Shown one piece after another: positions 7,544-16,253 of a DNA stretch of 64,000 bases. The notes under the pieces were generated by a model that saw nothing but the letters and a program-made list of their open reading frames with translations, was not told the origin of the DNA and did not search any database. A program made the translations under genes and the position numbers. Numbering within the stretch: the stretch's first letter is position 1; each line of letters begins with the position of its first letter. Source of the DNA: Ruania halotolerans (GTDB lineage Bacteria > Actinomycetota > Actinomycetes > Actinomycetales > Beutenbergiaceae); the NCBI RefSeq assembly GCF_021049285.1, contig NZ_CP088017.1, positions 1,225,380-1,289,379 of the forward strand, written 5' to 3'.

Positions 7544-8647
7544 GTGAACATCGTTGCCGTCACCCCGTGGTTCCCCACCGACGACGCACCCACGATGGGC
7601 ACGTTCGTCGCCTCCGATGTGGCCGCCCTGGCCGCCCGCCCGGAGGTCACCTCGATCCGGGTGGTGCACCTGATCCCACCGGCCCAGGACGACGGCGAGA
7701 CGCACCTCACCCGTGACGGCATTGCTGTTCATCGCATCCCGATGAACCCGCGCTCACCGCTCTCGGTGCTCCGCGCCGGCCGGGCACTGCGCCGTGCCGT
7801 GGCAGGGGCCCACCTCGTGCACACGATGGCTTTTCCAGCGCTGCTGCCGATGGCGTGGTGGCGACCGAAGGCACCGTGGGTGCACACCGAGCACTGGTCC
7901 GGGCTGACCACCCCCTCCACCCTCCCGCTCAGCTGGCGCCTTTCCCTGCCGTTGCTGTGGCCGCTGGTGCGACGCCCCGACGCCGTCACCGCCGTGTGCG
8001 AGTACCTCGCCACCCCGATTCGTGCCCGCCGCAAGGACGCCCCGACGACGGTGGTGCCGTGCATCGTGCCTGCTCCGGCGCGCTTGCAGGACCGCCCGAT
8101 GCGCCCCCGCACCCCCACCCGGCTGGTCGCCGTTGGCGGTCTTGTGGACCGCAAGGATCCCTTGTTGGCCGTGGATACCGTGGCTGAACTTGCTGGCAGG
8201 GGCCACCCGGCGCGGCTCACCTGGATCGGCGACGGGCCGCTGCGCACGAAGGTGCAACGCCGCGCACAGCGCCGGAAGGTCGAGCACCTGGTGCGCCTGC
8301 CCGGTTCGACCGACGCCGCCGGGGTCCGCGCCGCACTCGGCGACGCCGACGTGTTCTTCCTGCCTACCCGTGGAGACAATTTCTGCGTCTCCGCTGCCGA
8401 GGCGCTCGTGGAGGGGCGCCCGGTGGTCGTGGGCGCCACTGGCGGGCAGGGCGAGTACATCGACCCGCAGGTGGGCACACTGGTGTACGAGCAGACCGCT
8501 GCTGCCTATGCGGACGCCGTCATCGACGTGGAGCACCGCACCCTGCACCTGAACGCGAGCGATGTGGCCGCCACGGTCACTGACCGCTTCTCGCCCGAGC
8601 ACGTCACCGATGGCTACCTGGAGGCCTACGCACGTGCACGCCGCTAG
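7544..8647 (+). CDS. GT4-like glycosyltransferase
   Basis: The GTG at 7544 follows a GAGGGGG ribosome site and starts the expected strand NIVAVTPWFPTDDAPTMGTFVASDVAAL. The open frame upstream is not coding in style. The 367-residue GT-B enzyme has the second-domain start LVAVGGLVDRKDPLLAVD (near 195). Its C-terminal donor-binding loop is VFFLPTRGDNFCVSAAEALVEGRPVVVGATGGQGEYI (near 275), where the usual E-x7-E pattern is present as SAAEALVEGRP. It overlaps the following GT2 gene by 14 bases, so the two are probably cotranscribed and act on the same glycan. wecB lies divergently 133 bp upstream. Confidence 0.87.
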   Translation: MNIVAVTPWFPTDDAPTMGTFVASDVAALAARPEVTSIRVVHLIPPAQDDGETHLTRDGIAVHRIPMNPRSPLSVLRAGRALRRAVAGAHLVHTMAFPALLPMAWWRPKAPWVHTEHWSGLTTPSTLPLSWRLSLPLLWPLVRRPDAVTAVCEYLATPIRARRKDAPTTVVPCIVPAPARLQDRPMRPRTPTRLVAVGGLVDRKDPLLAVDTVAELAGRGHPARLTWIGDGPLRTKVQRRAQRRKVEHLVRLPGSTDAAGVRAALGDADVFFLPTRGDNFCVSAAEALVEGRPVVVGATGGQGEYIDPQVGTLVYEQTAAAYADAVIDVEHRTLHLNASDVAATVTDRFSPEHVTDGYLEAYARARR

Positions 8648-9764
8648 TCAGCCGGACCGGGCGCCGTCGGGAATCAGTCCCGACGACGATCCGCCCCGCC
8701 CGGGCGTGGACGTGGTGATCGCGGTGCACTCCACCGAGCGCCCGATTGCCCGGGCTGTGCGCTCCGTGCTCGACCACAACGGCGAAGGCGTCCGCCTCAC
8801 CGTGGTCTGCCACAACATCGCTGCCAGCCAGATCCGACCCCTGCTGGACGCCGCGCACCGGGAGAAGGTGGTCTGGCTGGAGCACCGGGACTCCCACCGC
8901 AGCGCGTCGGGCCCGTTCAATGTGGGGATGGCAGCCGCCGTGGGTGACTATGTGGCCATCATGGGTTCGGATGACATCCTGGCGCCCGGCGCGATCGCCT
9001 CCTGGTACTGGCTCGGTCGAAAGACCGGTGCCGACGCCGTGATCGCCCGCCTTGAACGCGGCACCGACCGCGTGATCGTGCCCACCCCGCCCACCCGGGT
9101 GCCGCGCCGGCAGATCCTGGACGGCGTGGCGGACCGGCTCTGCTACCGCAGCGCTCCGCTGGGCCTGGTCTCCCGAGAGGCGATCGTGCGATTCGGGTTG
9201 CGGCTGGAGGAAGGGGCTCAGGTGGGCGGTGACGTCGGCTTCGTCACTCGCTTATGGTTCCACGGCAAGATCACCTTCGACCGGTCCGGGCCGCCGTACG
9301 TGATCGGCGAAGACGCCACCGACCGGGTCACCTACGCCCCTCGTCCGATCGCCGTGGAACTGAAGTTCCTGCGCACCATCCTGGCGGCATCCTGGTTCGA
9401 ACGGCTCAGCCTCGAACAGCGCCGTGCCGCAGTGGTGAAGTATCTGCGCATCCACCTCTTCGGTGCCGTGTGGAATCGTCAGGATCCGCGGTTCTGGACC
9501 GAGCAGGAACGGGCCGACCTGGCCGGCGCCGCGCGACGTCTGCTGCGGGCAGCCCCCGGCGCCGAGGCCGTCCTCTCTCTCGCGGACCGGGACCTGCTCG
9601 ACGCCGTGCTCGACCCGAATGTGGACACCGATCGCATGCTCGCGCGAGCTGTCGCACGGCGTAGGCACGGTCGTCCGGGAACTCTCATCACTCGTGACCT
9701 GGCGCAGCTGCTGGCGCGGGAGGCGCCACTGCGGTTGATGGTGGCTTCGGCACTGACGCGTTAG
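8634..9764 (+). CDS. GT2-family glycosyltransferase
   Basis: The GTG at 8634 lies inside the end of the previous gene and gives a 376-residue protein. After 25 disordered residues comes the GT-A start VDVVIAVHSTERPIARAVRSVLDH. The metal-binding motif appears as MGSDDILAPGAIASWY near residue 105, so the DxD is read as SDD. The C-terminal 150 residues are helical and have no membrane span. Its last 77 bp overlap, tail to tail, the end of the methyltransferase gene on the other strand. The sugar transferred cannot be told from sequence. Confidence 0.82.
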   Translation: MHAASQPDRAPSGISPDDDPPRPGVDVVIAVHSTERPIARAVRSVLDHNGEGVRLTVVCHNIAASQIRPLLDAAHREKVVWLEHRDSHRSASGPFNVGMAAAVGDYVAIMGSDDILAPGAIASWYWLGRKTGADAVIARLERGTDRVIVPTPPTRVPRRQILDGVADRLCYRSAPLGLVSREAIVRFGLRLEEGAQVGGDVGFVTRLWFHGKITFDRSGPPYVIGEDATDRVTYAPRPIAVELKFLRTILAASWFERLSLEQRRAAVVKYLRIHLFGAVWNRQDPRFWTEQERADLAGAARRLLRAAPGAEAVLSLADRDLLDAVLDPNVDTDRMLARAVARRRHGRPGTLITRDLAQLLAREAPLRLMVASALTR

Positions 9765-10779
9765 CGGGGTCCGGACCGGAACCTAGCACCGTTGCGCGCC
9801 CGGCGATATCGCGCGACCAATCCAAACCCAACTGGTCGGTCCACAGTCGTGCTGCTTCACGCTCGTCTCGACGGTGTGCGTCATCAAGAACGATGACCGC
9901 AGACGCTGACAGTCTGGGAGAAAGCACTGGGACAGCTGGATAGCGAGCCATCTCTCCCGTTCCTTCAGGCGGGCCGTCGACCACAAGGAGGTCGATCTTG
10001 GGGATTGACTCAAGATCGACCTCATACCAATGCTTCTCGCCCAGCTCTGTTGCGGTAGGGACGAGCGGCGCGTATCGCACTTCGGCCCAATCGCTGAGGC
10101 TGTGCCGGGCCAACTGAGTCCGTGTCGAGTGCGCGTACTCAGCGTCGTGGTCGAGAGAGATCACCCGGCCGGAGCCGTTCCTTCGCAATGCCTGTGCGAT
10201 CCATACAGTGGACGTGCCGCTTCCGCATTCGAGAACAACCTGCGGCTGGACACGAGCAATCAAGTCCACGATCTCAACGAGGGTGGTCGGTTCCATCGCC
10301 CAACCACCCACTGGCGGAAGTGGCGCATCTGGAGTGAACGCACCAAGTAGTTGGGTCAGCGCTTGCGACTGAGTGAGGGGTTCATGCCTAAGGCTGCGCA
10401 CCTCCCGGCGGAGGCGAGCCCGCTGTTGCTGGGCATCTCCTTCTAGTTCCCTAAGCTCGTCGCCGATCTCACTGAGGCTGGTCCTCAGCGCACCAACCTC
10501 AACCTGAAGGGTCGCTGCGGCTGACGCCAGCTTGCTATACGGCGTTGAACGGTCTGCTTCCACCAGCTTTTCGATGCCGGTTGCCAGTCGATGCTGGACA
10601 GCGTCCAACTTGCTGCCAAGGACCCGATTTTGATGCCAGAGCTGGATCATCAGAACTAGGAGCGCCCCTCCGGTGAGCACCGCCGCCGCTGCTCCGAGTG
10701 CGTCAAGAATCGCCATCGAGGTGCCACCCGCCACAGCGAGCACCGCTACGAGAGCCTGTATACGCCGATGCGTCGACAT
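9688..10779 (-). CDS. Membrane-anchored SAM-dependent methyltransferase
   Basis: The start is set at the ATG at 10779, because a GAGAGG site lies 8 bases ahead of it. An upstream in-frame GTG at 10788 sits directly against that site. The 363-residue protein has two short membrane helices (about 5-45), a coiled coil (about 50-130, VGALRTSLSEIGDELRELEGD), then a class I methyltransferase domain. Motif I is VLECGSGTSTVWIAQAL near 183 and the acidic strand-2 end is GRVISLDHD. A Pro/Ala-rich tail ends the protein. Its neighbours suggest glycan methylation at the membrane, but the substrate is not known. The coiled coil may dock it to other glycosyltransferases. Confidence 0.82.
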   Translation of the reverse strand: MSTHRRIQALVAVLAVAGGTSMAILDALGAAAAVLTGGALLVLMIQLWHQNRVLGSKLDAVQHRLATGIEKLVEADRSTPYSKLASAAATLQVEVGALRTSLSEIGDELRELEGDAQQQRARLRREVRSLRHEPLTQSQALTQLLGAFTPDAPLPPVGGWAMEPTTLVEIVDLIARVQPQVVLECGSGTSTVWIAQALRRNGSGRVISLDHDAEYAHSTRTQLARHSLSDWAEVRYAPLVPTATELGEKHWYEVDLESIPKIDLLVVDGPPEGTGEMARYPAVPVLSPRLSASAVIVLDDAHRRDEREAARLWTDQLGLDWSRDIAGRATVLGSGPDPANASVPKPPSTAVAPPAPAAAPGHE

Positions 10780-10883
10780 GAAGGTCACCTCTCAGTCTTC
10801 CAAGCCCGACCGCAACAGTAGCAATCCACCGACATGTTTCGTAGATGCGGCCGCCTGCGCTCGTCCGCTAGCCGGGACGGAGC

Positions 10884-13832
10884 TCACGAGTAATGGTTGG
10901 ACGAGATCGCGTCATCGGATGGGACGCACGCGTTGAATGTCGAGCGAGTCGGGCCATACGACAGCGCCACATCCACGGCCAACACGCCCCCTTCCGATCG
11001 GCGCGTGGTGGCAGTCAGCCCCTCGCGCCACGCCACGTCGACTCGGCATCCGTCGACGAGCGCGTACCCAAGTACCGGGCCGTCCGCTTGCGGTACGGCC
11101 AGATCGGCGCCGACCTCTAACTGAGCCAGCGCGGCTCCGGCCGCATCGACCACCGCCGAGTTGTATTCGCCGCGGTATACCGTGTGGAGGTAACGAGCTC
11201 GTCTGCCGTCGGCCATTGTGCGGACAGTAGTACACATGACTGCCACGTCGCTTGGTGCATCAACCGCGAATCGGACCAGGGGGCCCTGAGTGGCGAGAAG
11301 TGAGAAGCGGACCAGATCGGGCGTTGGCGCCCTGGACTCACGGATCCAAGGAGTGTCGAGATCTCGCAGTCGATCGACGAAGGAGGATGGCGAGTAGCGC
11401 TCGCGTACTAGATGCTGAGCACGCTTCACGTGTTCCACGTATCGATCAGGGTTGTCGACGAAGCTCTGCACGACAGCGACCGCCTGATCTGGATCAGCGT
11501 AGACGGCTGCATCACCGAAGGTACGCCTGTGTTTAGGGGATGTAACGGTCAAAACACCACTAGCGATCGCTTCGAGGATCACACGCCCGAAGGCCTCGTT
11601 CGCATTCTCGTTATCAAGATACACGAAAAAGTCGAGATCCTGAAGGAAATCTTGGACATCTTTTACTTTATGTCGGAGCAGTTCCCAATTCTCGGGAATC
11701 TCATAGCCTGATTCCTTCATCATCCGGGTAACCGTATTTTTTGCGCCCATCATTCTCACCGAGAATTCGGCGGGAAACCCGTACCCTTCGAGCATGCGAT
11801 CCGCCGTCGACGGGAACTTCATGCTGGTATCCCGCGAGTACCGACCGATGGCCACAGGTTCTGAAAATTCGCGCTTACTCCTGACGTTCCACGAGTCGAG
11901 GTCAATCAGTCCTGGACTGTCCCATTCAGAGATGTTCAGTTGAGCATCGTGTTCCAGCAGCATCTGACGAACGGTTGGCCCTTGCGGAACCCACAATGGG
12001 GGCACCCCGAAGAGGTCAACTGAGTGCTCGGTCACAGTCGAAGGGACGTACCGCTGATCACTTCCGTCTGGCTCTGCAGGTGCTTGGTTCGCGACGATGA
12101 GGAGATGTCTAGGTGTGAATGCGTTGGAGACGTGCGGAGGAAACTGGAGGATAGGAGGATAGCGCAGGATCAGGGTTTCCACATCGACATGATCGTCAAT
12201 GTGAATCCATTCGACTTCGCCCGATTGGATGAGTTCGCGAATCGGTGCGCAGAGAGGATCGTCCTTTCGCGTCATGAATCTCATGGCCTCGAGATGCATA
12301 ATGCCAACTCTCATGCCAGCGCCGCGGCAGGCATCAATCTCCGCAAGCATCGAGTTCTGTGGGCCACCATGCCGCCGCCAGTCACCTGCGAATACCACGT
12401 CGAAGTGAGGGGGGGCGGTAAGGCGATCAGCTATCGCTGTTGACCAGCGGCGGGGGACAGGGAACGGTCGGACTGACGTCGGGTCGAGGAAGGGGTCTGC
12501 GCCGCGTTCTTCGATTGTTCGGTGCCACATCGAATAGGCTGTTCGATACGCGCGCCGACTTGAATGACGCCAACCAGCTGAGAAGTCAGAGGCAGACAGG
12601 GTGTCATCGCCAGCTCGCAGTAGTGTAAGCGCCCGTCGTGGGAGCGTGTGGATCTTCGTGCCAAACGCAGCTTCAATGCGCCAGGCGTATTCAGTATCGG
12701 CGGCCTTCCTGACCGGGTCGAACAGTCCAATTCGGGCGGGAACGTCTGGAATTCGGAACATGAGCGAAGGTGCACAGGCGACGACCGCGTCATACCCCGG
12801 CCTCCCGAACTTCAGTTCCTCAGAGATCCGGACACCCCAGCCTCGCGTGGCAAGAACTCCGGACCTACGCAACATGGGGCCAACGCCGGCCTCCAGATAC
12901 GTCGGATGGACCCAGTCTCCCGAATCTACGACCACAGCGAAGGTGCCACGAGCCTGGCTCAAGGCAGTGTTTCGTGCCCGGTAGGTTCCACCGTTCACAG
13001 CTTTACGGATGACGCGCACGCGCGGGTCGAGATTCTCTGCGCGTGTGAGAACGCTATCGTCGCGCTGTGGGGACGCGTCATCGACGATCAACATCTCCCA
13101 GTTCTGCCAACTCTGCTGAATCACCGAGCGAACCGTGGTGAGTAGTGCATCATCGGGGTTGAAGGCGCTGGTAATGACAGTGATCAGCGCTGGCCCGTCT
13201 ATGACCTGTTCCGGCGGGCATGTGATTCGATCAAACAGTGTTGGTCCGTCAGGTCGCAAACTAATCGACTCGCTCGGCGACAGGTGGAGCGCTTCATTCA
13301 AGGCTCCGAGCCATAGAGCAGGGTCCTGGTCACTGTCACCGGGATGTAGCAGGTCAGCGAGGACTGAGGCGCGAATGTGGTCGGGGATGTCCACCGAGTC
13401 GTCGTCAAGTAGGCGCTGCGCAGCATCACGCTCGCCTTGAATGGCCAACAGCTGGAGAAGCAGGGCGGCGTGCCTGTCGAGCACCGACGTACCCCATGAC
13501 CGGGTGACGAATTGATAAAGGTCGGTAGCTTGTCGGATCTCGCGCTCGTCGCCCAATTGGAGTGCCAGTACCCGCGCGAAGTCGCATGTCCACTCGGGAT
13601 CGAGAACGGCGACAAGCTCGGCAGGGTCGAGTGCTGAAGTGGGGAGGTCAGCGAGTTCCTTGGCAGTGAGACGCCCCGACGTGGCGAGGTGCGCGAGGAT
13701 TTCCCGCCCTGCAACAGATTTCGTACGGAGCAGGGTGGTAGCGAGACTGCGTGGATCGCGGCGGGCGAACGGCGTGTGGTCCTCGTGCACCCGTGCGTTA
13801 CTGAGGCGCCACTCAGGTTGCTTGTCTGTCAC
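10884..13832 (-). CDS. Large two-domain glycosyltransferase (GT2 plus GT4-like)
   Basis: The 982-residue protein begins at a GTG overlapping the stop of the small membrane-protein gene (GTGA). Residues 1-210 are a helical region of unknown role. A GT2 domain spans about 215-470 (ITVITSAFNPDDALLTTVRSVIQQ). A GT4-like domain spans about 480-860, with FGRVILEAIASGVLTVTS as its donor loop, and a beta-rich tail of about 120 residues follows. The GT2 metal motif reads DSGDW (303-307) where its paralogue at 14328 has DADDW (304-308), so the middle acidic residue is lost and this domain may be inactive. It could transfer two sugars or use the first domain only for binding. GC is visibly lower than in the flanks. 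Confidence 0.85.
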   Translation of the reverse strand: MTDKQPEWRLSNARVHEDHTPFARRDPRSLATTLLRTKSVAGREILAHLATSGRLTAKELADLPTSALDPAELVAVLDPEWTCDFARVLALQLGDEREIRQATDLYQFVTRSWGTSVLDRHAALLLQLLAIQGERDAAQRLLDDDSVDIPDHIRASVLADLLHPGDSDQDPALWLGALNEALHLSPSESISLRPDGPTLFDRITCPPEQVIDGPALITVITSAFNPDDALLTTVRSVIQQSWQNWEMLIVDDASPQRDDSVLTRAENLDPRVRVIRKAVNGGTYRARNTALSQARGTFAVVVDSGDWVHPTYLEAGVGPMLRRSGVLATRGWGVRISEELKFGRPGYDAVVACAPSLMFRIPDVPARIGLFDPVRKAADTEYAWRIEAAFGTKIHTLPRRALTLLRAGDDTLSASDFSAGWRHSSRRAYRTAYSMWHRTIEERGADPFLDPTSVRPFPVPRRWSTAIADRLTAPPHFDVVFAGDWRRHGGPQNSMLAEIDACRGAGMRVGIMHLEAMRFMTRKDDPLCAPIRELIQSGEVEWIHIDDHVDVETLILRYPPILQFPPHVSNAFTPRHLLIVANQAPAEPDGSDQRYVPSTVTEHSVDLFGVPPLWVPQGPTVRQMLLEHDAQLNISEWDSPGLIDLDSWNVRSKREFSEPVAIGRYSRDTSMKFPSTADRMLEGYGFPAEFSVRMMGAKNTVTRMMKESGYEIPENWELLRHKVKDVQDFLQDLDFFVYLDNENANEAFGRVILEAIASGVLTVTSPKHRRTFGDAAVYADPDQAVAVVQSFVDNPDRYVEHVKRAQHLVRERYSPSSFVDRLRDLDTPWIRESRAPTPDLVRFSLLATQGPLVRFAVDAPSDVAVMCTTVRTMADGRRARYLHTVYRGEYNSAVVDAAGAALAQLEVGADLAVPQADGPVLGYALVDGCRVDVAWREGLTATTRRSEGGVLAVDVALSYGPTRSTFNACVPSDDAISSNHYS

Positions 13833-14227
13833 TGGTCTTCTGGGCGCCGATCAAGGCGGCCTTGATCGGTTGACTCTGTCGTGGCACGTAGTGATTCGGT
13901 AGCTGAGTGGAGGAGCGCCGTGGCCTCCTCAAGCGAAGCCTGCGATCGGTCCAGGCGGCCCACATATTGTGCCTGCAGGAGGCGGATCGTACCCATCAAA
14001 TCCGCAACTTGCGGCACTGGGCGTTCAACTGGCGGGCGCTTGGCGCTGCCATTGAATCGAGTGCGAGTTCGGCGGTTCGTGTCCAAGAGCACAGCAGCCA
14101 ACATGACGCCGATGGTGGTGAGACCGACCTCTGGCAGCCATGGGTGACCGGCAATCGCGCTGATGATCGTTAGGAGTGCGGGCGTCGCAAAGGCGGCGAG
14201 AGCGAGTAGATACTTGCGCGATCTCAT
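13829..14227 (-). CDS. Small membrane protein with C-terminal coiled coil
   Basis: The 132-residue protein has two hydrophobic helices (about 5-28 and 33-50), a basic stretch RRTRTRFNGSAKR, and a helical coiled-coil-like tail (about 75-120, SQASLEEATALLHSATESLRATTES). No family was recognised. The gene overlaps the large two-domain glycosyltransferase by four bases and is first in that minus-strand unit. The same layout, two short helices then a coiled coil, opens the methyltransferase two genes downstream. A scaffold or anchoring role for the glycosyltransferase is inference. The ATG has AGGAG about 11 bases upstream. Confidence 0.68.
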   Translation of the reverse strand: MRSRKYLLALAAFATPALLTIISAIAGHPWLPEVGLTTIGVMLAAVLLDTNRRTRTRFNGSAKRPPVERPVPQVADLMGTIRLLQAQYVGRLDRSQASLEEATALLHSATESLRATTESTDQGRLDRRPEDQ

Positions 14228-14327
14228 GGGCGGGTCGCTCCTGGTAGTGTGCGGGAGTCCACGTCTGCCCCCTCAGGTGATACTGGTCCGGACGGTGAGC
14301 AGTTAACCATAACCGGAGGCGTCTGAA

Positions 14328-16253
14328 GTGTCGCGCATCGCCTTGGCCAGGAGCACGTCGATCCGTGCACAGGGCATCCGTTCCGAGCAGGTGCTGAAGG
14401 GTGCTTTCGGCTTCGCCAACGCTGGGATCCGGACGGGGTCCTTGGCCCTTCAGGATGTGTTGGCAGGTGCGGCCACGGACGGGAGATTCGACGCTGCTAC
14501 CTTCATCCAGCGCGTATTGGACGAGGGAACCCTTCCCTCGGAGAGCACGCTGGAGCCGCGTGTGAAAGCGACTCTCGCCTTCTTGCAGGTGTGCGCGACG
14601 GACCCTGATCGCGAGGAGATAGCCCTTGCAGGGCTGACTGAGATTGCCGTCAAGTGCGGCGAGTCCCGATTGGTCGGCCCAACTCAGCAGACCCTGGCAC
14701 AACTGGCGATGTTGCGGGGCATGCCTGAGACTCTCGATCGGTTCCAGCTCAGCAGACTGCCCGCGGTTGTTCGACGGTATATCGAGATCGACCGCGCGAA
14801 CCCCTACGTGGGCAGGCCGATCGGTAACGATGACCCCTCCGCGCATCGAGCCTGGGAGGAGAAGTTGGGCGCTGAGTTCCTCAGTGCAGGTCGCGCAGGA
14901 CTCTCAGTGAGACCTGACCAGGACACTCTGTTTGACGGCCTGGGGGCCGACATATCGACGAGACGTGATGGCCCACTCGTGACCGTGGTGATGCCCTGCT
15001 ATCGGCCGGACAGTGGCCTGATTACCTCAGTACGTTCAATCATTGCCCAGTCGTACGAGAATCTCCAGATCGTTTTGGTCGACGACGCCTCGGGGCCGGG
15101 TTACGAGCAGATGTTCGACCGCTGCCGTCAGATGGATGATCGTGTTGAGGTCCACCATGCCGAGCACAATGGCGGTACCTACGCAGCACGCAACCAAGGG
15201 CTCTCCGTGAGCCGTGGTGAGTTGATCACCTTCCAAGACGCTGACGACTGGTCGCACCCGGAGCGTATCGAACGACAAGTGGCGAAGCTCCGCACGCATC
15301 GTCGAGCAGCCGGTTCGATCAGCGATGCCATCAGGGCCAAGGACGACCTCACGCATCAGTGGCTGGGCTACCGGCCTCGTCGCAGGAACGCGTCATCGTT
15401 GATGATCCGGCGAACGGTCGTGGAATCGATCGGCGGATTCGACATGGTCCGGAAGAGTGCAGATTCCGAGTACTACGAACGGGTCAAGGCGGCCGCCGGT
15501 CCTGTCCTCGATGTTGACGAGCCGTTGGCGGTCACCCGGCTCCGTGCTGGCACGCTCTCCCGCGCGGACTTCCGCTACCAGTGGCTTGCCCACGACCGCA
15601 TGATCTACCGGGACAACTTTCGGTACTGGCATGCCACCGCGGGATCGCCGCTCCGCATCGATCCGGGTACCGACCGTGCGTTTCCAGCCCCACGTACGTT
15701 CCAGCAACCACGGAGCACGCTCGAACCCCGTCGTATTCCGGTACTTGTGGTCGCTGACCTGAGTGACCCACGCTTTGAACAGCCGATTGCGACGGCTGTA
15801 GACAGAATGGTGAGTCAGGGCGCCGAGCCTGCACTCCTTCACCGGGAGAACGCGCTCCTGGGCCGGAGCAGGCGCCCGGACGTGCTTGAGTCGTACATGG
15901 GAATGGCCGCGGCTGGAACAGTGGAGATGGTCGCTGACAACGAGCCGCTCGATGTCGGCTTAGTCGTCCTAATTGATCCCAACATCCTCGCGAGCGCTCA
16001 TCGACCGGCTGCCGAGGTTCGTTGCGACGAAGTGGTGGGAGTTCTGTCGGTTCCCACAACGCTGGACGATATCGTCGACCACCTCGTCGTTGCCGACGAG
16101 TGCGTGACTTCATTCGGACGCGCACCGCGCTGGGTCGCATCTAGTCATGACAGTCGTACCGCATTGGAAATTGACGGATTCTCAGACCTCCAGCTCTTCG
16201 ACGACGTGCTCGACGCGTGTGCTGATCTTGGCCGAACCAATACGGACGAATGA
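14328..16253 (+). CDS. GT2-family glycosyltransferase with long helical N-terminus
   Basis: The 641-residue protein starts at GTG with GGAGG ahead of it. It has a helical N-terminus (1-215), a GT2 domain (about 220-450) with VTVVMPCYRPDSGLITSVRSII and a complete DADDW metal motif at 304-308, and a C-terminal region (about 460-641). That last region looks like half of a GT-B domain without the donor loop. It shares blocks with the 982-residue enzyme, notably RKSADSEYYERVKAAAG and LRAGTLSRADF, so the two are paralogues of which this one is shortened. The four-base overlap with the following dehydrogenase gene (ATGA) shows an operon. The gene is transcribed away from its paralogue across a 100-bp gap. 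Confidence 0.85.
   Translation: MSRIALARSTSIRAQGIRSEQVLKGAFGFANAGIRTGSLALQDVLAGAATDGRFDAATFIQRVLDEGTLPSESTLEPRVKATLAFLQVCATDPDREEIALAGLTEIAVKCGESRLVGPTQQTLAQLAMLRGMPETLDRFQLSRLPAVVRRYIEIDRANPYVGRPIGNDDPSAHRAWEEKLGAEFLSAGRAGLSVRPDQDTLFDGLGADISTRRDGPLVTVVMPCYRPDSGLITSVRSIIAQSYENLQIVLVDDASGPGYEQMFDRCRQMDDRVEVHHAEHNGGTYAARNQGLSVSRGELITFQDADDWSHPERIERQVAKLRTHRRAAGSISDAIRAKDDLTHQWLGYRPRRRNASSLMIRRTVVESIGGFDMVRKSADSEYYERVKAAAGPVLDVDEPLAVTRLRAGTLSRADFRYQWLAHDRMIYRDNFRYWHATAGSPLRIDPGTDRAFPAPRTFQQPRSTLEPRRIPVLVVADLSDPRFEQPIATAVDRMVSQGAEPALLHRENALLGRSRRPDVLESYMGMAAAGTVEMVADNEPLDVGLVVLIDPNILASAHRPAAEVRCDEVVGVLSVPTTLDDIVDHLVVADECVTSFGRAPRWVASSHDSRTALEIDGFSDLQLFDDVLDACADLGRTNTDE

Noticed and set aside
12415..12421. 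A run of seven G (C7 in the coding strand) within the large glycosyltransferase gene as a phase-variation tract
   Set aside because: Seven is short for switching, the run encodes ordinary residues (Ala-Pro-Pro), and no pattern of similar tracts is seen in the window.
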